Assembly: GCA_963842335.1 (NCBI GenBank)
Contig: CAWJGF010000004.1
Location: 186,001-250,000, forward strand
Direction: 5' to 3'
DNA from: PALSA-600 sp963842335
GTDB taxonomy: Bacteria; Actinomycetota; Thermoleophilia; Gaiellales; Gaiellaceae
Length of the DNA: 64,000 bases
Part shown: piece after piece, positions 19,524-27,689 of the stretch
Numbering within the stretch: the first letter of the stretch is position 1
How the letters are laid out: each line of letters opens with the position of its first letter
Position numbers and translations under genes: made by a program
Notes under the pieces: generated by a model
Databases searched by the model: none
Told to the model about the DNA's origin: nothing
The model's input: only the letters and a program-made list of their open reading frames with translations

Positions 19524-20172
19524 CGGGCTTCGAGAAAGGTGAGGACGGCGAGGACTCGACGGTGATCGTGGCTCTCGCTCGGAAGGTCAAGCTTCGCAAG
19601 GATGTGTCTGACGTGTTTCTCGACGGCACCCTCGCTGATCCAGAGCGTTTGCGCGATGCCGCTGTTGGAGCGTCCTTCAGCCATCAGCGCGAGCACCTCG
19701 CGTTCGCGCGGTGTCAGCTCGGCCAGCCGATCGCCTCGGTGTCGTGCGCCGAGCATCTCGCGGACGAGCTCGGTGTCGATGACCGATCCGCCCTCACAGA
19801 CGCGCTCAACGGCGTCAAGGAGGTCGGCCGCGTTGGCGACGCGGCTCTTCAGCAGGTAGCCGAGGCCGTCGCCGCTTTCGAGCAGTTCGATCGCCGTGTC
19901 TACCTCAGCGTGCGCCGAAAGCAGCAGGATGGCGATCTGCGGGAACTCGGAGCGGATCTCGCGCGCGACGTCCAGTCCTTCCCAGGTCTGGGTGGGTGGC
20001 ATCCGGATGTCGGCGATCACGACCTCGGGAACCGTGTGACGCACGGCCTGCCTGAGCGTCGCCGCGTCGGCTGCTTGGGCCACGACGTCGTGGCCGGCGC
20101 GGTCAGCAGGCTCGCGATGCCTTCGCGAAGCAGCGCATCGTCGTCAGCCACTACCACCCTTCGGCCAGTCAT
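19520..20172 (-). pseudogene. NarL/LuxR-type response regulator, one frameshift
   Basis: Two-domain response regulator. The N-terminus MTGRRVVVADDDALLREGIA is in one frame. Near 20105 a base is missing, and the second frame continues AQAADAATLRQAVRHTVPEV, VIADIRMPPTQTWEGLD (phospho-acceptor Asp) and LLKSRV (conserved Lys). The DNA-binding part is ELTPREREVLALMAEGRSNS followed by GIAQTLWISEGAVEKHVRHI, a clear LuxR helix-turn-helix. It starts 51 bases from the divergently transcribed double-GAF kinase, its natural partner. The stop overlaps that of the stand-alone receiver. Confidence 0.8.
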
Positions 20173-20223
20173 CGTGTCAGGGAGACTACGTGCTGTGAGT
20201 GGATCGCATGGGGGCGTAGGGAA

Positions 20224-21860
20224 ATGAGACCTGTGGCGAGCGATGACATCGAGCGGCTCGTCGAGGAGCAGGCCGCGTTGCGCCGGGTGGCAACGCTCGT
20301 CGCGGGCGCCCCCGATCCACAGGCTGTCCTTGAGATGGTGACGCGAGAGGCGTCGCGTGTGCTTGACCTACCGGTCCTCACGCTGATGAGGTTTGAGCCC
20401 GACGGGACGGCAACCGTGATGGCGGAGGCCTCGAACAGTCCATTTCGGGCGGGCGCCAATTTCGCACTCGACGGACCGAGCGTGATGTCCAGGATCGCCG
20501 AGACGGGCCGGCCGGCGCGGATCGACTCATATGAGGGGCTACCCGGTGCCGTGGCGGCGCGGCTGCGATCGGCGGGTGCCCGCGCCGGCTACGGCGTACC
20601 GGTACTCGTCGACGGCAAGCTGTGGGGCGCGATGGCGGCAGTTCAGACAGCGGAGGTCCCGTTCGGCGATGCCGAGGAGCGACTGGCGAACTTCACTGAG
20701 CTGATCGCGATCGCGATTTCGAATGCGCAGGCGCGCGACGATCTCCGCCGCCTCGCGGCGGAGCAGGCGTCGCTTCGTCGTGTTGCGACGCTCGTCGCGC
20801 GCGGACCGACCCGGGAGGGCTTGTTCTCGGTCGTCGCGGCGGAGGTGCAGAGACTGTTCGACGTACCCGACGTCGCAATCGTCCGCTTCGAGCAGCGCGA
20901 GGTCGTGGTCGTGGGCGCCGCGGGCGGGAATGCGTTCATTCCGCTCGGTGGTCGCTGGCGGCTCGATGGCCCGAGCGTCTGCGCGTCCGTGCTCGATTCG
21001 GGCCGGCCCGCGCGGCTTGACGAGTACGGCGGGCTGAGTGGCGGGGTGGCCGACATCGCTCAGAAGGCCGGCTTTGAGTCCGTCGCAGGCGCGCCGATCG
21101 TCGTGGACGATCGCGTGTGGGGCGCGATAGTCGTCGTCTCGAGCTCCGGTCCGTTGCCCGACCGCTCTGAGGTCCGCGTTGCCGAGTACACCGAACTCGT
21201 TGCGGCCGCAATCTCCAATGAGACCACGCGCACGGCGTTGATCGCGTCGCGGGCGCGCATCGTCAGCGCCAGCGATGAGGCTCGACGGCGTGTCGAGCGC
21301 GATCTACACGACGGCATCCAGCAACGGCTGATCGCGCTCACGCTCGACGTCCAGACGCTCCGCGGCCAAGCGTTCAAGGAGGCTTCGCCGCAGTCAGGGG
21401 CTCAAGCGACTGGCGGGCGACCTCGGACTGGTGATCAAAGAGGTGCGCGAAATTTCCCGCGGCCTGCATCCCGCCCTGCTGGCCCGGCGAGGGCTGCGGC
21501 CACCGCTGCAGGCGCTCGCGCGGAAATCGCCGATCCCGGTCGAGCTGCACGTCAGCGGGCCGCGGTTGCCCGAGCCGGTCGAGGTCGCGACGTACTACGC
21601 CGTGTCAGAGGTGCTCACCAACGCGATCAAGCACTCCCGTGCGTCGGTGATCACGATCGAGATCGAGAGTACGGACGACGAACCTCCGAGCGACCGTGCA
21701 GGACGACGGGATCGGAGGGGCGGTCGTGGGGGCCGGCACCGGACTGAGCGGCCTGATCGACCGGCTCGAAGCTCTCGGTGGAACCGTCAGGGTCAGCAGT
21801 CCGACCGACGGTGGAACGCGAGTCGAGATCGGGCTGCACTCCCGCCGTCCGGCTCCCTGA
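20224..21860 (+). pseudogene. Double-GAF NarL-type histidine kinase, two frameshifts
   Basis: Cytoplasmic sensor kinase. Two GAF domains (about residues 10-175 and 180-345) each begin with EQA(A/S)LRRVATLVA, an internal duplication, and share DGPSV and VDGKLWGAM/VDDRVWGAI. The dimerisation-phosphoacceptor helix is RRRVERDLHDGIQQRLIALT, with the His of HisKA_3. A base is lost near 21400. The next frame gives LGLVIKEVREISRGLHPALL and VSEVLTNAIKHS (the N box of the ATPase). Another shift near 21690 is needed before VQDDGIGGAV and GLSGLIDRLEALGG (G boxes). All catalytic motifs survive. Diverges from the LuxR regulator gene. Ligand of the GAF domains unknown. Confidence 0.8.
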
Positions 21861-21902
21861 GCTCGTGTCCCCGAACAAGCGCGAGTGCGCCGGAGGTGCG
21901 TA

Positions 21903-21920
21903 GGGAACCCCGTGGTTCCC
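21903..21920. terminator. Short hairpin between kinase and ferritin-like gene
   Basis: Perfect 7-bp stem GGGAACC / GGTTCCC with loop CCGT, located 42 bases after the kinase stop and 70 bases before the next start. It may be a terminator or a leader hairpin of the ferritin-like gene. Confidence 0.45.
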
Positions 21921-21992
21921 GAACCGCCGGCGATCGTGTCGCACCAGGCCGCCACGACCAACGGCGGCGACACGAATCTCAGGAGGACAGCC

Positions 21993-22642
21993 ATGTCCAT
22001 CATCAGCGAAACCGCCACGGCCGCGGGCCTCGGCGACAAGCAAGGACTCAAGGAGGTCCTCGACTTCCTCGTCACCGAGGAGCAGCTCGGCGTCACGTTC
22101 GTCACCGCCGCGATCGAGCGCGCGCCCGGCACGCCGTCGGAGGCGTTCGTGCCGGTCCTGCGCAACGCCGTCACCCAGGAGTTCCACCACGTCGAGGCGC
22201 TGAAGGAGGCCGGCGGCACGCAGCTGACCACGTCGTACTGGTTCCCCGACGCCGCGTTCGGCAACGGCGGCGTCGGCCTGTTCTCGACCCTCGAGGTCGT
22301 CGAGACGATCGAGATCAGCCTCTACCTGATCGGTGTCAGCGCTACGTTCGCGCCGGCGAGGAATTCGGCGCCCGGCTGTGCGCCGAGGCGATGGGCACCG
22401 AGGCCGTGCACCGCGCACTCGTACGTTTCGCCCAGGCCAGCTCGGAAAAGACGTCGGCGTTCCCAACGACGTCGGCTTCGAGAACTTCGACTGGCAGACC
22501 GTGACCGCGGTTCGCGAGCGCTCGAAGCGCTCGGCATCGGCTACGGCGAGCAGAGTACCAGCCGGGCCGGTTCTACGAGTACCCCGGCGACCCGATCGCC
22601 AGCGGCGTCGGAACCCCGGTCAGCCACACCGTCCCCGCGTAG
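21993..22642 (+). pseudogene. Ferritin-like (desiccation-related type) protein, frameshifted
   Basis: Starts at ATG after AGGAGGA. The first frame gives LKEVLDFLVTEEQLGVTFVT, TQEFHHVEALKEAGG (helix with the E…ExxH-like pattern) and SYWFPDAAFGNGGVGLFSTL, then ETIEISLYLIGVS. This is the four-helix ferritin-like domain found in desiccation-related and halo-tolerance proteins. After about 22340 the reading needs four shifts: YVRAGEEFGARLCAEAMGTE, LGKDVGVPNDVGFENFDW, ALEALGIGYGEQ and PGRFYEYPGDPIASG, ending VSHTVPA. With these corrected the protein is complete, about 216 residues. Whether it binds iron is unclear; the family often lacks a full di-iron site. Confidence 0.65.
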
Positions 22643-22654
22643 ACCAAGGGAAGT

Positions 22655-22680
22655 GGGCGGGCGCCTACGCGCGCCCGCCC
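22655..22680. terminator. GC-rich hairpin after the ferritin-like gene
   Basis: Perfect 10-bp stem GGGCGGGCGC / GCGCCCGCCC with loop CTACGC, 12 bases after the stop. No T-run, but position and stability fit an actinobacterial terminator. Confidence 0.7.
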
Positions 22681-22761
22681 GCCGCGACTGGGTCGAAGCT
22701 CGTCGAGAGCGCTAACGACGGCTCGCCTAGAGCGACCGTCGACTCTGTCACGCTTCGCCCC

Positions 22762-22929
22762 GTGTGGCTCTTCGCGTCTGCCGTTGTCGTCTTCGTCGCG
22801 GCGGCCGTGCTCGCGCTCACCACTCCGAGCACCTGGCCGCTTGTGGTCGCGCGCGTCGTCCTGATCGTGCTTGGGATCGTGTTCGTCGTTGTCGGCTTGC
22901 GGCGGCGTTCGCAGCGCAGGAGGTTGTGA
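22762..22929 (+). CDS. Small two-helix membrane protein
   Basis: About 55 residues from a GTG, with two hydrophobic segments, WLFASAVVVFVAAAVLALT and VVLIVLGIVFVVVGL, and an Arg-rich C-terminus that should stay in the cytoplasm. I recognise no family. The frame is open further upstream, but that part has no start codon of good quality and looks non-coding. No clear ribosome site precedes the GTG. Such short membrane proteins are common and poorly annotated; this one is plausible, not proven. Confidence 0.4.
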   Translation: MWLFASAVVVFVAAAVLALTTPSTWPLVVARVVLIVLGIVFVVVGLRRRSQRRRL

Positions 22930-22982
22930 CGACGAAAGCGGTTGCGCGCGTGCGCGCGGCGGTTCTGTTCCCGGCGGGACGA

Positions 22983-23470
22983 TTACCACGAGCGAGCGGC
23001 CCGGAGAGCGGCCATCATCCTGGCCATGCTCTGCCGGTCGTAGTGACCGGACGCCTTCGTCGCACCGAGCATGAACACCCAGCCGGTGTGGGCGCCGACG
23101 AAGAAGAGCGACAGCATCGACGGCTGACCGCCTGTTGCCGAGGGGTTCATGGTGTATGCGACTCCGTCGTGGCGAAGCCCGACGTCGTGTAGCCCGAAAG
23201 ACCGGCGTGGTGCGACTTGACCTGCGCGATCTGTTGTCGGATGGAGGACGCGGACGCGGGCGTGAAGGTGACCGTGAACAGTCGGTTGCCCGGATCGGCG
23301 TAGTCGCACTCGGCGGGGTTTGGGTATCGCTTCATCGTCGTGCCGACGATCTTCGATACCTGCGCGGCGGAGACCAGGCAGGGGACGGAAGCAGCGGCCG
23401 CCGACGACGACGCGACGGCGCTCAGTACGCCCACCAGCAACGCAAGGGACAGCCAGTTCCGCATTCCCAT
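22983..23470 (-). pseudogene. Secreted DUF3558-like protein, one frameshift
   Basis: Exported protein of about 160 residues. MGMRNWLSLALLVGVLSAVA is a signal sequence. The mature part begins VPCLVSAAQVSKIVGTTM and then AECDYADPGNRLFTVTF, with two cysteines, a pattern seen in DUF3558-like lipoproteins and secreted proteins of actinobacteria. Near 23150 one base change shifts the frame. It resumes GVAYTMNPSATGG and ends GWVFMLGATKASGHYDRQ, then a final helix. Three ATG codons compete for the start; the middle one is used. No function known. Probably intact apart from the sequence error. Confidence 0.5.
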
Positions 23471-23910
23471 TACCTGGGCGATCATCTACCACCGAGGGCA
23501 GCGGGACAAGACACATTTGGGTGCCATCGGCGACACGGCAGTCAACCACACCCTTCAGAGATCGCCGCCTACCCCAGAACTGACGGCGGAACGAGAATCG
23601 AGACGCTGGTCGCCCGCTGGCGACGGAGGACGACGCCCCCGCCGAACTTTTTTCGCGGGAGAGTGGGGGGTATGTATCGGGTTGCCGTCACACCCGTTAT
23701 CGCACCCCTCCGCTAGCGCAGCGCCGTCTCGATCGCCACGACGACGAGCACGATCGCCAGCGCGACGAGGACCCACGTCCAGCCGCACGAGCACCCTCGA
23801 CGATCGCTCGCTTGCGACAGGCTCGCCATTGCTTCTTGCGCGTCCGGGCGTCATTGTGGGCTGTGCACGTTCTTTCTTGCGGCCGCATCTCACCTCTTTA
23901 AGGAGTGGCA
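23471..23910. other. Mostly non-coding interval
   Basis: Between two divergent secreted-protein genes. Apart from the possible 38-residue membrane peptide on the minus strand I see nothing convincing. TAAGGAG at 23899-23905 is the ribosome site of the next gene. Confidence 0.5.
23713..23829 (-). CDS. Possible 38-residue single-helix membrane peptide
   Basis: An ATG-started frame too short for usual gene calling reads MASLSQASDRRGCSCG and then one transmembrane helix (WTWVLVALAIVLVVVAIE) ending TALR. The upstream AAGAAG is a weak ribosome site. Shape and charge fit a small membrane peptide, but a chance frame is quite possible. Confidence 0.3.
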   Translation of the reverse strand: MASLSQASDRRGCSCGWTWVLVALAIVLVVVAIETALR

Positions 23911-24702
23911 TTGTTGAAGCGTTGGTTTGCGCGTCGTTCGGCGCGCCTTGTTGTGCTCGCAGTCGCGGGAGTTGCGGCGGGGATCTTGGCGACCTCGGCG
24001 GCCTTCGCGCAGGATGGAGCGGGCGGTGCCGTCCACTCAAGTCTCGATGGCAAGACGGTGCTGCCGCTACGCATCCATTGGATCGCCCATTCGCAGCTTC
24101 CCTCCGCGCAGGTGAGAGAGGTCGACTTCCTGATCGACGGTCGGCTTGGCTGGGTGGAGAAGAAGACGCCGTATGTGTACGGAGACGACGGCAACTGGCT
24201 CGTCACCTCGCTCTTGACGCCGAGGAAGCACACGTTCACCGTGCGAGTCGTGTCGAAGAGCGGCACGGTCGTGAGCGACACGGTCACCGCTCGGGTCGTT
24301 GCGCCGTCTCCGCCTCCCTCGAAGCTCGCTGGGACGTGGTCGCGCATCGTGACGGCGGCCGACGTGCAGAAGGCGACGTCGGGGCAGCCGCCGCCGCCGG
24401 GTCGCTGGAAGGTGACGATCGAGAAGGCCGGTTGGCACATGACCGATCCCCAGAACGGCGGCGGCCTGTTCGACGTTGCGTATCTCTCGACTACTCGGCT
24501 TCAGATGCGTCCCACGATCGAGTCGCCGCCCTTCCCCAACCCCAGCAACGGGGGCTTCTGCGGCGACACCGACCCCCTTGCCACATGGACCGCAACCGTC
24601 AGCAGCGACGGAAAGAGCCTGACGATCGGACCCGCGACGAAGGACCCGTGCGGCGACCGGCTCGCAATCCTGCAAGGGACGTGGACACTGATCAAGCGTT
24701 GA
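23911..24702 (+). CDS. Secreted protein, two-part, unknown function
   Basis: About 263 residues. A TTG is chosen as start because TAAGGAG lies 6-7 nt before it; a GTG at 23905 would overlap that site. The signal peptide is RLVVLAVAGVAAGILATSAA with cleavage near AFAQ. The first domain (HSSLDGKTVLPLRIHWIAHS, then VREVDFLIDGRLGWVEKKTP and HTFTVRVVSKSG) looks like an Ig-fold with a strand order seen in carbohydrate-binding or Ig-like domains. The second (KLAGTWSRIV … PGRWKVTIEKAGWHM) has the G-x-W start of a lipocalin-like barrel, with one Cys pair. No enzyme motif. Probably extracellular. Intact, the first clean long gene after the damaged region. Confidence 0.6.
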   Translation: MLKRWFARRSARLVVLAVAGVAAGILATSAAFAQDGAGGAVHSSLDGKTVLPLRIHWIAHSQLPSAQVREVDFLIDGRLGWVEKKTPYVYGDDGNWLVTSLLTPRKHTFTVRVVSKSGTVVSDTVTARVVAPSPPPSKLAGTWSRIVTAADVQKATSGQPPPPGRWKVTIEKAGWHMTDPQNGGGLFDVAYLSTTRLQMRPTIESPPFPNPSNGGFCGDTDPLATWTATVSSDGKSLTIGPATKDPCGDRLAILQGTWTLIKR

Positions 24703-24792
24703 TGCGCGTCGTTCGGCGTGCCCCTTTGCGCCAAACAGCAGTATCGCCGCCCCGTCCGGGGTGGAAAAGACCTCAAAGGAAACGGAGTTTTC

Positions 24793-25170
24793 ATGAAACG
24801 CAGATTGATTCTGCTGGCGGTCGGTGTATCGGTAGCCTGCGCGGTGACGTTCGGTGTCAGTACGCAGGCCCGAGCCGGGGGCAATGGCGCGACCGTCGTA
24901 CGTGACGACGGCCAATGTCAGGTATCCGACGCCACGAGTTCCTGGATATTCGTGTGCAAAATCCAGCTCGTGATCCAGCCGAACGGCGCGATCAACCAGC
25001 ACATCACGGGCTCGGTGATCGCGGGGCCAGACAGCAGCCCCCTTCCGTCGCGCGCCGTCTCGGACGTCGCGGGCGGCCCTTGTCTCGTGTTGGACAATGT
25101 GGTCATCACCTCGGTCGTGTCCGGAGTCGTGACCCCAAGCGGGCAGGTGAAACTGACCTGTAGGAGCTAG
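24793..25170 (+). CDS. Small secreted protein, unknown function
   Basis: A 125-residue exported protein: signal MKRRLILLAVGVSVACAVTF, cleavage around ARAGG, then a beta-rich mature domain with four cysteines (CQVSD, FVCKI, GGPCLVL, KLTCRS) likely forming two disulfides. It starts at an ATG 14 bases after AAAGGAAACGG and is followed directly by a strong terminator. No family recognised. It may belong to a transcript starting at the previous secreted gene, about 90 bases upstream, with a similar export design. Confidence 0.55.
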   Translation: MKRRLILLAVGVSVACAVTFGVSTQARAGGNGATVVRDDGQCQVSDATSSWIFVCKIQLVIQPNGAINQHITGSVIAGPDSSPLPSRAVSDVAGGPCLVLDNVVITSVVSGVVTPSGQVKLTCRS

Positions 25171-25176
25171 GGACGA

Positions 25177-25200
25177 AAGGCCCGCCGCGAGGCGGGCCTT
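25177..25200 (+). terminator. Intrinsic terminator
   Basis: Stem AAGGCCCGCC / GGCGGGCCTT with loop GCGA, seven bases after the stop of the secreted-protein gene and followed by CTCCTTATT. A classic rho-independent terminator. Confidence 0.9.
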
Positions 25201-25258
25201 CTCCTTATTCCACCCCGAGAGCCGTTCGTCCTTGGCTTACTGACTGCTGGATCGCGGT

Positions 25259-25282
25259 GTGCTCAGCCCCAGGGTTGAGCAC
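25259..25282. repeat. Small inverted repeat in gene-free stretch
   Basis: GTGCTCA and TGAGCAC, perfect 7-bp arms 10 nt apart. The surrounding 360-base stretch between the terminator and tRNA-Val holds no convincing gene; this repeat and the stronger one at 25452 are its only structure. Confidence 0.4.
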
Positions 25283-25451
25283 ATCTTCGTAGCTCGTCGT
25301 CGTCATCTACGCCTGCGGCGCTCCCATCCCAGCGAGTGAAGCGACGCCGCCTTGTCCAGCAGTTCGCGATACGCGCTTTCGTGCTCGTCCATCGCGCCAG
25401 CGGAGGGAGGGGTCAGGACGGTCGATCGACGCGGTTTTGCCCGCGTTCGAC

Positions 25452-25482
25452 GCGCAGTGTCAGCGGTCGGCTGACACTGCGC
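25452..25482. repeat. Perfect 13-bp inverted repeat
   Basis: GCGCAGTGTCAGC, a 5-nt spacer GGTCG, then GCTGACACTGCGC. The motif GCTGACA recurs once more directly after it. It lies about 80 bases beyond the 3' end of the tRNA-Val gene. It could be an operator for a dimeric regulator or a transcript-ending hairpin. Confidence 0.6.
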
Positions 25483-25560
25483 TGACATTTACGACGTTCG
25501 GCTCAGGTCGCGTTCGCGGCTCTGAAACCGAAAGCCCCGCGTGAGCAGGGCCTTCGACAG

Positions 25561-25632
25561 TGGGCGCACCTGGGATCGAACCAGGGACCTCTCGCGTGTG
25601 AAGCGAGCGCTCTCCCGCTGAGCTATGCGCCC
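25561..25632 (-). tRNA. tRNA-Val (anticodon CAC)
   Basis: A complete 72-nt cloverleaf on the minus strand: acceptor GGGCGCA/TGCGCCC with discriminator A, D-arm GCTC…GAGC, anticodon arm CTCGC-TTCACAC-GCGAG giving anticodon CAC (reads GTG), and T-arm CCTGG-TTCGATC-CCAGG. The CCA end is not encoded. It is a single gene with no neighbouring tRNA. Confidence 0.95.
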
Positions 25633-25825
25633 CGAGGCGGCATTGTAAGCCAAGAACAACGAGGAGTCGCCCCGCACGACCGCCGGCGGAAACCGGTCGC
25701 GCTCAGAGGACATCCCAAGGATCCTTCAGCGGCGGGGCGAACTCTTCCATTCTGGCGAGGTCGGCCTAAGATCAGAGGCAACTCGACACCGCTTGTTCGC
25801 GTTCTCGCCCCTAAAGGAGCCCATC

Positions 25826-27616
25826 TTGAGGAATGTCCTCGCCCTCTCAGCGATCATGCTCGCTGCCGTCCTCGCCGTCAGCGGCGCCGCCACCGCCGGC
25901 CCGAACGGCAACGGCCCGAAGCGTGACGGCAACCACGGTCACTGGTACAAGCGGGCCTGCGACATCCCAGCCGCAGGCGTAGCGGCCTGTGATGCACAGG
26001 TCGTGACGGACAGCGCCGGCCAGCCGCTCGCATCTGCCGTGACGCCATCCGGCATGAGCCCAGCGCAGTTCCACGGGGCGTATTCGCTGCCGACGACCGC
26101 GGCCAGCGGGACGCCGACAATCGGGATCGTCGACGCGTTCAACGACTCGACCATCGAGGCCGACCTCGCCACCTACACCGCGCAGTACGGGCTCCCGTCA
26201 TGCACCACTGCGAACGGCTGCTTCCGGAAGGTGAATCAGACCGGAGGGACGAGCTACCCGGCAAACAACGCCGGCTGGGCACTCGAAATCGCACTCGATG
26301 TCGAGACCGCGCATGCGATTTGCCAGAACTGCCACATCCTGCTCGTCGAGGCGACGACGAACTCGACCGGCAATCTCGGTATCGCCGAGAACGAAGCCGT
26401 CTCTCTCGGCGCAACGGTCGTCTCGAACTCCTGGGGCGGCGGCGAAGGGTCGAGCGAGACGAGTCAGGACTCTGCCTACTTCAACCATCCCGGAGTCCCG
26501 ATCACGGCGTCGTCGGGCGACGGCGGCTATGGCGTCGAATATCCGGCGGCGTCCCCGAACGTCACCGCGGTCGGCGGCACAACGCTGAACGTCAGCGGCA
26601 TCACATGGGTCTCGGAGTCGGCCTGGTCGGGCGCAGGCTCGGGCTGCTCTGCCTTCGAAGCGAAGCCATCATGGCAGCACGACACGAGTTGCTCGAGGCG
26701 CACGGTGGCCGACGTCTCGGCCGACGCCGATCCCAACACCGGTGCCGCCGTGTACGACAGCAACAACGGTGGCTGGGTCCAGGTCGGCGGGACGAGCCTC
26801 GCCTCACCGTTGATCGCGTCGGTCTACGCATTGACGGGCACGACGACGAGCGTCGTTCGTGGCTCCACGCCGTACGCGCATACCTCCTCCCTGCATGACG
26901 TGACGACCGGCAGCAACGGCAACTGCAGCGGGAGCTACCTCTGCACCGCAGTCGGCGGCTACGACGGCCCGACCGGGCTCGGCACGCCGAACGGCCTCGG
27001 CGGGTTCACCGTCGGCGCCCCGGCGGCCGATTTCACCGTCAATGCCGCACCGTCGTCGCAGACCGTCACCCAGGGGACGGGCGCGAGCTACACCGTCACC
27101 GTCGGCGCTCTGAACGGATTCTCGAGCTCGGTGAGCCTGACCCAAACCGGTCTCGCGAACGGAACGTTCACGCCGTCGTCGTTCACCGGCGCGGGGACAT
27201 CGACGTTGTCGGTGAACACCACCTCGATCAACCCCGGCACGTATCCCTTCACGATCACCGGAACGAGCGGAGGCACGACACACTCCGTGTCGGCAACGCT
27301 CGTCGTCCAGCCGGTGCCGACCGGTGACTTCACGATCTCCATCTCGCCGTCGTCGGCGACAATCGGTCGCAGCTCGACGACGACGTACACCGTCACGATC
27401 ACGCCACTGAACAGCTTCGCCGGGTCGGTGGCGCTGACCGCGACCGGCTTCGTCAGCGGTTTGGCAGGGTCGTTCTCGCCGAACCCGACAACCTCAGGCA
27501 AGTCGACATTCACGGTGACTGCGTCGGGCTTGCGCAGACGAGCGCACTTCACGTTGACGATCACCGGCACGAGCGGCTCGCTGAGCCACTCGACCACGCT
27601 TCGACTGTCCACGTAG
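25826..27616 (+). CDS. Secreted S53-type peptidase with Ig-like C-terminal repeats
   Basis: A 596-residue exported sedolisin-like serine-carboxyl peptidase. The TTG start follows AAAGGAG; the signal peptide is VLALSAIMLAAVLAVSGAAT. The catalytic domain (about residues 70-395) has Glu/Asp in GWALEIALDVETAHAIC, the oxyanion Asp region in VADVSADADP and nucleophile Ser in VGGTSLASPLIAS. A long pro-kumamolisin propeptide like that of the S53 gene at 12117-15379 is not seen, which places it with the shorter S8/S53 forms common in actinobacteria and acidobacteria. Two repeats of about 95 residues with DFT…SPSS/APSS and GSVALTATG-like strands follow; they resemble Ig-like domains of soil bacteria. 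Intact, ends in a strong bidirectional hairpin. Confidence 0.85.
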   Translation: MRNVLALSAIMLAAVLAVSGAATAGPNGNGPKRDGNHGHWYKRACDIPAAGVAACDAQVVTDSAGQPLASAVTPSGMSPAQFHGAYSLPTTAASGTPTIGIVDAFNDSTIEADLATYTAQYGLPSCTTANGCFRKVNQTGGTSYPANNAGWALEIALDVETAHAICQNCHILLVEATTNSTGNLGIAENEAVSLGATVVSNSWGGGEGSSETSQDSAYFNHPGVPITASSGDGGYGVEYPAASPNVTAVGGTTLNVSGITWVSESAWSGAGSGCSAFEAKPSWQHDTSCSRRTVADVSADADPNTGAAVYDSNNGGWVQVGGTSLASPLIASVYALTGTTTSVVRGSTPYAHTSSLHDVTTGSNGNCSGSYLCTAVGGYDGPTGLGTPNGLGGFTVGAPAADFTVNAAPSSQTVTQGTGASYTVTVGALNGFSSSVSLTQTGLANGTFTPSSFTGAGTSTLSVNTTSINPGTYPFTITGTSGGTTHSVSATLVVQPVPTGDFTISISPSSATIGRSSTTTYTVTITPLNSFAGSVALTATGFVSGLAGSFSPNPTTSGKSTFTVTASGLRRRAHFTLTITGTSGSLSHSTTLRLST

Positions 27617-27639
27617 CTGCTGCTCAACCTCGGAATTCA

Positions 27640-27674
27640 GCTGTCCCCACCGGCGCTTTGCCGGCGGGGACAGC
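27640..27674. terminator. Bidirectional terminator hairpin
   Basis: GCTGTCCCC-A-CCGGC, loop GCTTT, GCCGG-C-GGGGACAGC: a 15-bp stem with one mismatch between the convergent peptidase and Nramp genes, fit to end both transcripts. Confidence 0.8.
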
Positions 27675-27689
27675 GGCAGCCGGCGCTGC

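Noticed and set aside
25303..25488. 61-codon minus-strand frame in the tRNA-Val upstream region
   Set aside because: No ribosome site, no recognisable pattern and it covers the inverted repeat; likely chance.
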